DNA from: Bilabrum cf. latius | Taxonomy: Eukaryota; Bigyra: Bicosoecida; Bigyra; Bicosoecida | Direction: 5' to 3' | Assembly (NCBI GenBank): GCA_965178125.1 | Contig: OZ237742.1 | Location: 186,001 to 250,000, forward strand | DNA: 64,000 nt | Part shown: positions 34,954-44,977 of the stretch, piece after piece | Numbering within the stretch: the first letter of the stretch is position 1 | Layout: each line of letters begins with the position of its first letter | Position numbers and translations under genes: made by a program | Notes under the pieces: model-generated | Told to the model about the DNA's origin: nothing | Databases searched by the model: none | The model's input: only the letters and a program-made list of their open reading frames with translations

Positions 34954-37900
34954 TCAGCCCTCGGTCAGACCAGAGGACCCGCTGCTCTGTCCCCTCTTGC
35001 GCTTCCTCCCCCGACTGGCTGCTGCGTGCTCCTTCAGCCACACGAATGCGTCGCACCTCGCCCTGGCATCCCCAACCCTGCCGTCCGGCTTCGAGCACAC
35101 GTAGAAGCGCTTCCCCTTGTTTGGGCCCGGCTTGAGCACCGTCCGCTCCACGCACGGCATCGGAGGCTTGCATCTGCACAAGGGGGGTGGCAGCGGGCCG
35201 CCCAGCACGCCCGCCCAGCTAGCGGCTGACGAAGAGGCAGGTCTTTCGGCAGTTGATCCTGCACCTGCACCTGCACCTGCACCTGCACCTGCACCTGCAC
35301 CTGCACCTGCACCTGCACCTGCACCTGCACCTGCACCTGCACCTGCACCTGCACCTGCACCTGCACCTGCACCTGCACCTGCACCTGCACCTGCACCTGC
35401 ACCTGCACCTGCACCTGCACCTGCGCACAATAGACCTATTGCAGGGGCGCCCTTGTCAAGCTAGCCCGATCCAGATCCTGTCACCAATTTGTCTGTTGGT
35501 TTGGCTGGGGCGGTGGCCCGAACAGGCCTACCCAGCATGGTGGCCAGACTGGCCTGTCGCGGGCCTGTGCCGCTCCGTGCAAGTCCTCTCTGCAGGAGGG
35601 TGCCCCCTCTAGTCCGCGCTCCTGCCCTTGCTCGCGATTGTGCCCTTGCCCTTGCTATCACCCCCAATCCCAATCCCGGGCCCATCTTGATCTAGCCCTG
35701 GCGAGTCCAGGTCGCGGTTTCGACCCGAGGCCGCTTGCTGGGCTTGTCTGCATTAGTGTCGCTGTCACAGTCACTGTCACTCAGCAAGTCCACCACCACG
35801 TCGCCAGATAGAGGTGTCTCAGCTGCGGGTTTGCTTGTGAATTCATGTGCCTGTGATGAGGCTTCGCCAGTGCCTACCTCACCATCAACACCTGCACCAG
35901 CAGCTAGACCATCATCCAGGCCTTCGCCTCCGTTCATGTTGCCTTGTGTAACCCTAGACACTGCAGCCCCACCAGCACTAGCCCCTCCCTGGGGCGAGGA
36001 CGAGGAAGAGAAGAAAGAACTGATCGTTTGCTGTCTCGCTCGGAGACTGGCCCAGCTCGCGGTGCACAAGGGGTCCTGTTTGGGGTCATACGGCTCCATC
36101 TGACCGTTAGCCGAGGAGGAGGACGAGGATGAGGATGAGGACGAAGATGAAACCGCGGAGGTACCGCCGTATGCTGGTGCGTCCGCATGCGCAGCACTCA
36201 TACCCAGCGGGAAGGGCACGGCAAACGCGGCCCACACGGGGCAGTGATCCGATCCCTGGACCCCCGGCCACTGCCCTGCTCCCCGCAGGCTCTCGGCCAG
36301 CCCCGGAGTGGCGAGCAAGTAGTCGATGCGCGTGCCGCTGTTGGTTTCCCGGGCACCGGTGGTCTGGCACCAGCACGTGTAGGCACCGTGCACGAGAGGG
36401 TGGAATGCCCGGAAGCAGTCCACCATGCGAGGGCTGCCACACAGGGCGTCCTTACCGCTAGAGGAGGAAGTGCTACTGCTTGCAACTGCACGGTCGCCAT
36501 GCGGCACGCGCTGCTTCTTGGGAACCTCCACGGCACCGTTGGCCTGGTTGCTACCTTTGTCCTTTGCGCTCGATATGCCCGCGGGAGCGCCTGCTCCTCT
36601 TGCAAGTTGGACCCCCCACGACTGCACCGTGCGCCGGATGGCATCGGCAGCTGCAGTAGGCCTGCTGAGACCATCGGCGCCCGTGTCCCGGCAGAGCGCC
36701 ACCATGGCCTACAGGGCGCCTTCGCCGGCTTCTTTACCGACGCACAGAGCGGCAGCCGCCTGATCTTGCGGTGAAGCCGCCACCAAAAGCTACCCTTTGC
36801 CAAACCGCCCGTTGCTTGGGGAGCACGCATCCAGCCCATGCTCTCGGCGTGACGATGGGGACGAGTGGGCTTCGTGGTTTCCTCCGGCGCTGCTACCGCC
36901 ACACATGATGAATCCCGCACTGCGCTTTGCAGCGGAGTGCGGCGAGTCTCCTGCATTCGGTTCTTCTTCCTATTGACTGCTTGCGGCACCGGCAGAGCCT
37001 GCTGCATCACGATGATCGAATGCTGAGGACTATCCGCCCGAGAGGCAATCGGGTGCACCAGTGCTGCAAGTGCCCGTGCCCGTGCCAGTGCCAGTGCCAG
37101 TGCCAGTGCCAGTGCCGAAGCCGTTTCGATTCATGTTGTTCGCATGAAATCCCGATGGAGCGGCCGTTTGCTCCAGACCCGGCCAGCGCTTCCCGCTGTG
37201 GATCACCGCAGCCACGGCCGGATGCCTGGGCTCGTTGGCGCCGAGCATCCACCGCATCCACCGCCCCATGTCGCGGCCGGCCAGCGCGTCAGCCGGCCGC
37301 ACCGCCCCGTCGCCCACCCACGACGGGTCGCACAGATCAATCAGCCGGAAGGAGAGGTTGAGGTCGCCCCCCAGCAGAACCTCGCGGCTGCCTCCTCCTC
37401 CTGGCAGCGAGCCGGACATGGAGCTTCGCACGAATGCAGCCAGAAGACCATGGAATGCTACTTTCTCTTCTGCACGCTACGGCGTGCCATCACTGCATGG
37501 TGCGTAAGCATTCGCTACTATTCCGATGCCTGCAAGCTCAACTGCAATAAATCTACCTTGGCTGCAGACTGCTCGGACCGCTGCTGCACCGGCTGCCGGC
37601 ATAGATCGCTACATTTCCGCGCCTGGTCGTGCGGACGGAATCATGGGCGTGCTGTCGCCATCGACTATAATTTCTGCTTTGGACAACTGCTCCAAATACT
37701 AGCTGTCAAAGCTGCGGGCGATAGAAAACTACGACGACACGTAGATTGCTACCCCGCTGTAGCCTCCCGACATTCGGCCATCGCGGTTGAACGAGAAGTA
37801 CGATGCATATGAATGACCATCGATGTTTATAAAAGCTATATCCGGTGTGATGTCAGACCTTTGCGCCTTGGTTTCTTGAACCAAAAGAATGCTGGGATAA

Positions 37901-38007
37901 TTGAATCGCCTAAAAACTGCTTGCAAGCCGTCATCCTGGTCCTGCATCCTACGAATACCCCGTAAACCAATATTCCAATTCACAATCTTCAACGAAACAT
38001 GATCCAT
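34954..38007 (-). CDS. APEX2: AP endonuclease 2 (class II) with C-terminal GRF zinc finger
   Basis: 1017 residues, ATG 38007, TGA 34954, one exon with many TAG as Gln. Exonuclease-endonuclease-phosphatase motifs: 'NWNIGLRGIRR' (~10), 'LLVQETKA' (catalytic Glu ~45), 'GYSGVAIYV' (~84), 'LLGGDLNLS' (~211), APE2-typical 'MVDCFRAFHPLVHGAYTCW' (~528), 'SGTRIDYLL' (~557) and 'GSDHCPVW' (~585). The C-terminus has a GRF zinc finger (~941-991: CRCKPPMPC, KPGPNKGKRFYVCSKP, RCDAFVW), as in animal and plant APE2. Between the nuclease and the finger lies a ~27-copy Ala-Gly dipeptide run from a hexanucleotide repeat; a Gly-Thr run occurs at ~305. It acts on abasic sites and 3' blocked ends and in ATR signalling. 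It is divergent from the next gene by only 151 bases. Confidence 0.92.
35258..35424. repeat. (CCTGCA)n hexanucleotide microsatellite, ~28 copies
   Basis: A near-perfect six-base repeat within the APE2 coding region. On the minus strand it encodes (Ala-Gly)n without disrupting the frame. It lies between the nuclease domain and the GRF finger. Confidence 0.97.
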
Positions 38008-38158
38008 GCGGCTCCATAGGGTCGTTCTTCGTGCAGTTGCACGCCACAAACTGCACTGGTTTTCCTATCCTTGTTGCGTGCACCTTTCGGAGCGGAGCGC
38101 GATTGAGCCGTTGGGCTTCGGGGCGAGCCCCAGTTACAAATAGCAAGCAGCGCGTTCC

Positions 38159-41100
38159 ATGGACAGCCCCGATACAGTCAATCCAGCTGTTTTAAAGCTT
38201 CCTGAAAGCCCAGAGGACCAGTGCAAGGTGATGGGATCTCCAGGATCAAGCGTCGCCGGTTCGCCTGCGCCAAGGGCAACTGCTGCATCCCCCCTCGCCC
38301 CCGCAAAAGGAGAAGACGAGCAGGAAGAGACCAATGCTGACGCTTTAGATGAAAAGGTTAAAGCAAATGTAGCTACAGAACGGAAGGTTCGGCAATTCGA
38401 ACACGAGGTTGAAGCGCTGTCCTTGCTGCTCGAGGCGCAAGATGAGCGATCTCTGTCCGAGAGAGCCGAATCATTGTTCGGGTCTCGAACCATATCCGCA
38501 GCTATGAGTGACTCAGTGGCATCGTCCTCCTCGCGGCAAGCCATTCGATACCACGCCACCAGCCAGGGCTTGAAACTGAGTCAGGGATGCGCCGCGGCGC
38601 TCGAGCTGATTGAGGCCTCCAGGAGAATACTGAAAGAGAAAGGCGAAGCAATCCAGCTTAGAGCTAGCTTAAGAGCGACCGAGCAGCTTGTAAGAACTTG
38701 CCAGGGTTTCATGTCATGGCCTAGTAGCGTGTCTACCACGACCCGAAGGTCCCAGTTTCTACCTACCAATATCCCCGCAGATCGAGAAGGCAGCACGCGC
38801 TGCTCTGCGATATACTATGCTGCGTATCCGCTTGCTTCTGTCCGACCGCGTGAGTTCAGACACACAGGCACGTTGAAGCATACCTGAACCCTCGCCTTTG
38901 CCCACTGCTCGCCTCACTGTTGCTTGTGACCACTGGCCATTGCTATCGCTCGCGCAGCTAGGCAACCGAATGAACGAAGCATGGAATGCATACGAGTAGA
39001 TGAATGGGATGTTGCTGTTCTGCGACACGCACGCAGATGCCATGGGCGACATCCGTTAGGCGCTGTGGAACGCCAAATCCGTCGAGGCAATCTCCGTCGA
39101 GACCAAAATGAAGCGGGCAAAAGAGGCAGCAAATTCAATAAAGTTTGACATGACTAGGGCCTAGTTCATGGTCGACTGCTTCTTGGGACACCGCGCGGAG
39201 GTGTCTGTGCCCAAGCAGCTGCTCTCCAGGACCGTGCTGGAAGTGAGCACGAGCATCAAAGAGGCTCGCCTGCCAGTCAGCATTTCCACCACGCGCAAAG
39301 AAGTGGCGTCGGTCGTGCGGAAGCTAGGGATTGTATTCGAGCAGGTGAGCGAGCTCCACGTCAGGGCCAGGACAGCTGTCTCCAAGCGGCGCTCGGCGCA
39401 GAGTCGCAGGGCCACTGCCGGGGCAAGCATGCTGCGACGCCCGTCCGTCGGTGCCTTCGAGGCGAGCTTGCTCTCGGTTCCAGCAGAAAGCGACTTTGTT
39501 CAGCTAGCTGACACCCTGCACGGCTCTATTCGGCCGCCGTAGGCTGATGTCGATCACGACCCGCAAGCGGCGGCCGCGCCGGAGGGGCCCGGAGTGCAAG
39601 CCAGACCGACAGGTGGTAACACGTCAGAAGACGGTGGTGTCGCAGATGACCTGAGGCTCCGATCCCCGGGCCCTGACGGAGGCACGAGCGGTAGATCTCC
39701 TGTCGAACCGGGCCTCGCGTCTCCCGCCGCAGCAGCGAGAAGAACTACCAGCACCACAGATGAGGAGCTGCTGGTGTCGCTGGACGAGGTGGCTAGGGCA
39801 AGCCCCTCCAAATTCAGGGCGGCTTCCCCCCGCGAAGCTGCAGGGGACACACATTTCTCTGGCGCTCCCATCATGATAAGCTCGCATCGTGGTGCGACGG
39901 CCACGAGTTCCGCGGCCGGGGGCGCTGCTCTGTTCTCCCCGATGAGGCCGGCATCATCATCATCCTCATTGGCATCACCCAGACCTAACGAACTCGACTA
40001 GGGGCGCGGCGGCGAGTCTGTAGAGGGTCAGCCGCCCACTCGCCGCTCCTCCGTGTGGGAGCGCAAGGAATCCACCATGGACGGGAGGGCTCGCATGCGG
40101 GGAACACTGGCTGGGACGGCTGTGCGCCGCCGCGAAGCCAGACAGAGGGCCCGGGGCAGGCAGTCGAGGGCGAGGGAGGCCGAGTTCGACCGCATCCCTG
40201 AGGAGGAGCGGGCGGACAAGGTCTGGAACCGGGTGCTGGGGCAGGAGGCGGGCACGGTGGTGGATGTGGGCGGGGCCCAGCAATCCAAGTGGGTCTCTTG
40301 GCTGAGACACGACACGCACCACCCCTCCCACCGGATCGAAGAGCCGGCTCGCCGTAGACAAGATGAAGCGCATCGCCGGGCAATGGCGCGAAGCAAGATG
40401 TCTCCGAAGCCGAGGAGGAGGCAAGGGTTGCCAGCGAGCCACGAGTCAAAGGAGGAACCAGCGGAACAGGGCGAGCAAACAGGTGCTGGAGCAGGCGAGA
40501 CGAGGCCAAGGCCTGGCTCGCGGGTCCATCTGGCCAGACTCCGCCGCACCCACAGCCGCAGCCGCAGCCGCATCCGGGCTGGCAGGCGCGGTGCGAGGAG
40601 CAGGACCAGCGAGGAGGCCCATCGATCCGAGTCTCCGGCTCGATCTGCGGCCCGGTAGACGAGCCAGACGAGCTGGGGGGCTGTGTTCGAGGGTAAGACC
40701 GCGGCAAGGCAGACCTAGGCTGGCAATGGTCAGCAGCAGCAAGAACAGCAGCAGTAGCAGCAGCAAGAACAGAAGCAGGAGCAGGAGCAGGAGCGTGGCC
40801 GTAAGGGTGAAACGACTCAACGAGACATCCCAGTGCCGCCCCTGAGTCCCCAGACATCCCAACCACAGACCAAGCAGGATCTGGGGCCAGATGCCACGCA
40901 ACAACAGCAACAGCAGCAGTAGCAGCAGCAGCAGCACACAGCTTCTGTCGGCAGCAAGTAGCCGTCTGCTGTCGATGCGATCAAGCAGAGGCTGGCAGAG
41001 GCTGCCAAGAGCCGGGCAAAAGGAGCAGACCGAGAGTCCCACTTGGCCAGGGGACGCGACTCAGATCAAGCCAATCAGAATGAGGACCAGTCAGCAGGGA

Positions 41101-41660
41101 GAAAAGAAGAGCCTGCCGCGGAGAGCGAGCAAGGGGATACCACCGCAGCAGCCAGCGCGGGTGTGGCTGCAGCAGGGGAGCGGGACGCGCCAACTGGCCT
41201 TGCTGCCGAAGCAACTCTAGGTGCTCCCCCGGGCAGCACTGGTACCTTGGGGCAGGCCCGTTGCGACTTCATGCAGCGCACGGTGACATCTGGCGGGTGG
41301 GGGGTGAGCTCCCCAGAGGCCAGGGACTCCCTGCTGTCGAGTGCTCCGGGGAGCCCAGCAGCAGGCTAGGATGGTGATGTACCTTCCAGTGCCGGCGCGT
41401 CTGCAGTGCTTGCCTTAGAGGTGCAGATGGCGGCGATGTAGTCCAAGCACAAGGCAGCCGTGAGGAGGCACACGAGGCTGCTGGAGCAGAGGGCCAAGTT
41501 CAGCAAGATCACGGGACGGGCGCTGAAGGAGCAATAGCGGGAGCGGATGTCCAAGCGGGCCGCGGCCAAGCGGCACCTGCAGGACAGGAAGAGGCAGTGG
41601 CAGCACATCCTGACCGAGGCAGAGGCAGGGACAGGAAGAGGCAGTGGCAGCACATCCTGA
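38159..41660 (+). CDS. Coiled-coil protein with TAG/CAG-encoded polyglutamine tracts
   Basis: Model join(38159..38689, 38781..38849, 38958..41660), 1100 residues, TGA. Two introns (91 and 108 bases) have GTAAGA/GTGAGT donors and CGCAG acceptors, both phase 0. The N-terminal ~420 residues are long amphipathic helices ('KVRQFEHEVEALSLLLEAQD', 'EKAARAALRYTMLRIRLLL', 'TKMKRAKEAANSIKF'), suggesting a coiled-coil or BAR-like fold. The middle is Ser/Pro-rich, then Arg-rich. Two polyQ tracts follow at ~40730-40800 and 40897-40935, in which TAG (40755, 40920) sits among CAG/CAA codons. The last ~80 residues are a basic helix ('SKHKAAVRRHTRLLEQRAKF'). The protein ends inside a 47-bp tandem repeat. The function is not recognised. 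Confidence in the exon structure is good. Confidence 0.72.
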
Positions 41661-41730
41661 CCGAGGCAGAGGCAGGGACAGGAAGAGGCAGTGGCAGCAC
41701 ATCCTGACCGAGGCAGAGGCAGGGACAGGG
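41584..41730 (+). repeat. Three-copy 47-bp tandem repeat
   Basis: Copies begin at 41584, 41631 and 41678. As 47 is not a multiple of three, each copy is read in a different frame. The TGA at 41658 that ends the polyQ protein comes from the second copy. Confidence 0.95.
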
Positions 41731-41905
41731 ATGCGCACGGCGGCTGGGTCTCGGATGGGGCGGGGGAGATGAGCGTGCCCATCCGCTTTCAACACTATTC
41801 GAGCAGATATGCAAATGATTATGAAGAGACATGCGCATGGTTGTGTTTCGTCGATTTGATGGTTGGGTGTGTCAGGCCATTCACCATGTGCCCGCGAAGT
41901 TGAGC

Positions 41906-42802
41906 TCATGAACTCCCCCCGGCTCCTGCCCCAGCCTTATCATCTGATCCTCCACTCGCAGCCCCGTCTCCCCCCCCGTCTCCGTCGCCTCCGCTTGCAG
42001 CTCCCTTGCCCTGGCCCGGGGCCTTGGATTCCGGGCCACACAGCAACTGCCGCCCCCCGTCCACCACCAGAACAGAGCCAGTGGTCCACGGGCTGCTAGC
42101 GAGGAACATGATTGCATCTGCGATCTCTTCAGGGGTGCCCACCCGCCCGAGAGGGTGCCGCCCCGTCGGGTCCTTGTAGTACTCTGTTGCCACCTCGGCT
42201 GGCATGCCAGCCCGCACGTGGAACTCGGTTGATATGGTGCCCGGGGCCACGGCGTTAACGCGAACGCCGAACTTCGTGAATTCATTTGCCTGGCAGCGAG
42301 TCAGGTGCTCCACGGCCGCTTTTGCGATGCAGTACGGGGCCAGCCCGTGCATCACTTGCGAGGCCGCGATGGACGACAGGTTCACGACAACCCCTTTCGC
42401 CTTGATCAGCGCGTCGCGGCAACCGGATACCATTAGGTAGCACGGCCGCACATTCAAGCCAAAGTGCCAAATGAAATCGTCATCGGTAGCTTTGTCAATC
42501 GAGCAGCCCAGCCGAGCGCCTCCAACGTTGTTGACCAGCAAGTCCAAGGATCCACCGCACGCTTTCAAAGCCTCTTCGCAAGCTTTCGTGCAGCCCTCTG
42601 GCGTCGATAAATCTGCACCCACGAAGCATATGCTCTTGCGCTGCTCGTCAGTAAGATCATCACCGCTGAACTCTTTCAACAAGCGTTCAGAATCGCGCGC
42701 CACTACGACGACGTGCTTTGCTCCACCGCGGATACAGCGAAGGGCAGTCTCCTTGCCAATTCCCGCACTTGCACCTGTTACTAGGCACGACTTTCCTTCC
42801 AT
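41906..42802 (-). CDS. Short-chain dehydrogenase/reductase
   Basis: 298 residues from ATG 42802 to TGA 41906, with no in-frame TAG. Classical SDR features: TGASAGIG (9-16, NAD(P) binding), NNVGG (91-95, in place of NNAG), Ser144, Tyr157 and Lys161 in 'YCIAK', then 'NAVAPGTISTEF' and 'PEEIADAIMFLASSPWTTGS'. This is the classical (not extended) family: an NAD(P)-dependent oxidoreductase of unknown substrate. After ~260 the protein has a Gly/Asp-rich tail beyond the usual family length. The frame stays open to 42931 ('MGEANQLALAKP'), so a 43-residue targeting extension is possible, but ATG 42802 sits at the normal SDR start. The neighbour at 38159-41660 converges on it. Confidence 0.9.
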   Translation of the reverse strand: MEGKSCLVTGASAGIGKETALRCIRGGAKHVVVVARDSERLLKEFSGDDLTDEQRKSICFVGADLSTPEGCTKACEEALKACGGSLDLLVNNVGGARLGCSIDKATDDDFIWHFGLNVRPCYLMVSGCRDALIKAKGVVVNLSSIAASQVMHGLAPYCIAKAAVEHLTRCQANEFTKFGVRVNAVAPGTISTEFHVRAGMPAEVATEYYKDPTGRHPLGRVGTPEEIADAIMFLASSPWTTGSVLVVDGGRQLLCGPESKAPGQGKGAASGGDGDGGGDGAASGGSDDKAGAGAGGSS

Positions 42803-43098
42803 TTTGTACTTGATGCGTGCGAAGAGGCGCAGTTGTGGTCCGATTTGCGTGGACTCGGATCGCGCGCTCAAGTGCAACTGGTGCGACCGTATCACTGGCT
42901 TAGCAAGGGCAAGCTGGTTGGCTTCGCCCAACAGAGTTCACACAGTATCAATCTAGATACGAATCTTTATCTGTTTTCGAACGCACCATCTGTCGTCTGC
43001 TTCACGTTGCTTCATATTGGGAATAGCTCGGTGGAAGAAGATACGAACTAGCTTTGCGCGCAGCACGAAAATATTCTCGCGACCAACTTGAAGCTGCG

Positions 43099-44817
43099 AT
43101 GAGTTTGAATCATGGACACAAGTCTAGCGATGCCTTGGGCTCGGTCAAAGAGCCCTTGATCGCGGCGGCAGCGGCCGCAGTGACCCAACAGGTGGAACAC
43201 GGCGTTGACTTGGACAAGGAAAACATGCGGTATTTGTGGACACCCCCGACCCTCTTTCAAGATTGGGATGAAGAGTATGAAGAGCGGACCGGGGCTTGGT
43301 GGGAACTTTTCGTTGACCTGGTCTTTGTGGCGGCCTGCTCGAACATTGCAGACGGCTTTAAGGAGGATCCTACGTCGGCCGGCTTTGGGTTGTTTGCATT
43401 GCAGCTAATGGTGTACTAGACGCTGTGGAATCAGTACGTTGGGTACTCCTCTCGCTTTCGCGACGATTCTCTCGGCCACTCGGTGCTGCTATTCATCTAC
43501 ATCGCGGGCGCAGCGTGCATGGTGGTGCACAGCGGTGCGAAGGACCCCGCCGATATCCTGGGGTTCTCCGTCGGCATGATCCTGCAGAAGGGTGCGATGC
43601 TGCTCATGCAAGCCATTGTGTACATATGGATCCCCCGTGCCCGGGTCATGACCGGCATCATGCTGGCTGAGTCTGTGGTGTTCTTCGTGTGCATCGGGGC
43701 GGCGGCTGGATTCCCTGACTACGCCGGCGGGAATCTGGCGCTGGCGATGTGGGGCACCGTGCTCGTGACTGAGCAGATTTTCCGGCTTGGGTTTGGCCTC
43801 ACGTGTGGGAAGCAGATCCTCCCGATCAACATCGACCATTTCACCGACCGGATGGGCTGCTGCGTCATGGTGATCCTGGGGGAGAGCATCGTGTCCGAGT
43901 CCATCAGCTACAGGGCGCTGCCACAGCACGCGAGGACCACCCAGTACTACGGAGCTGCACTCCTTGGGCTCTTGATGACCTTCGGCATCGCACTGATCTA
44001 TTTTCACCTGCAGCCGCTCCGCGAGAGGCACGCCTTCCGAGTGAGCAGGTACAGGGGCATGCTCCTCGAGTACGGGCAGCGGAGCCTTGGGGTGGCTCTG
44101 CTGGCCGTGGGGGTGGGCATCAAGTTCGCTATGGCTGCAGTGGTGGGGGAGGAGGGTGAAGGTGAGGGACAGAATGGTACACCCACAGGGCAGGGGTCCG
44201 TCAATGGGGGGAACCTAGAGCAGGAGCGGGCAGGTGGGGTGGGGGGCCTGTCTCGCTGCGACCCATCGATGATGTCCCCTCTACGCGTGTGGGTGTTGCT
44301 CGGCGCGCTCTCTTGCGTGATGGCCAGCCTATTTGTGCAAAGGCTGGCACACTACGGCGGCGTGGAGCCGAGGTCGAGCGATGCCACTGGTGTGTACCGC
44401 CTCAAGATGTTGTGGTGGCTGCTAGTGGGCTCCAACTGCATCCCACCGCTGGTGGCGGCCGGTGTGCTGACTGGGGGCAGCATCACGGACGGCTGCACCC
44501 CAGTGGACGATGCCCGAGGAATCATGGGCGAAGCGCCCGAGCCGGGGACTCATGATGCGGGGCTGGGGACCCATCCGCTGACTGCGCTGGCGGCGGGGGC
44601 CGGCTGCACGGTGGGGGTGGTGTGCCTCGAGTCCATCGTGACTCACATTCTCAAGGACACAGTGCTGGTGGCAAGGGCCAGGCGGGCGGGTGGTGGGACC
44701 GTCTCGGGTGACCTGATCGCCGAGTGGCTCGTGGAGCCGGATGGAGGGAGCTTGAGGAAGCCTGAGGGCGGGGGCGGGGGCGATGAGCAGGAAGGAGGGG
44801 ATGAGCTAAGCGCTTGA
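43099..44817 (+). CDS. LtrA-like (low temperature requirement A) multi-pass membrane protein
   Basis: 572 residues, ATG 43099, TGA 44815, one TAG (43417, 'LMVY-Q-TLWNQY') as Gln. After a ~70-residue cytosolic N-terminus comes 'WWELFVDLVFVAACSNIADGF', the hallmark first segment of the LtrA family, then 'TLWNQYVGYSSRF', 'DHFTDRMGCCVMVILGESIV' and further hydrophobic segments, about ten in all. Gly/Glu-rich loops and tail are additions. Bacterial LtrA affects growth at low temperature and its biochemical role is unknown; the eukaryotic copy could be horizontally acquired, but codon use looks like its neighbours. An alternative TTG start upstream (43054) is unlikely. Confidence 0.82.
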
Positions 44818-44977
44818 TGGTGCCTCGGAGTTTGCCGCTGACGCATGGCATCATGTCTTTTCCGATTCAGTGGCGTGTGCCGCAGTGAGTGGTGTGCCGC
44901 TGAAGTAACGTGCCACTGGCCTAGTGCGGTGTTCCGAATAGTCGTTTAAATTCTAGCCGTGCAACTCTAATTCTGCG

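Noticed and set aside
35034-35420. Val-Gln, Arg-Cys and Leu-His repeat proteins over the hexanucleotide tract
   Set aside because: These are the other five frames of a six-base repeat. The APE2 frame continues into the GRF finger.
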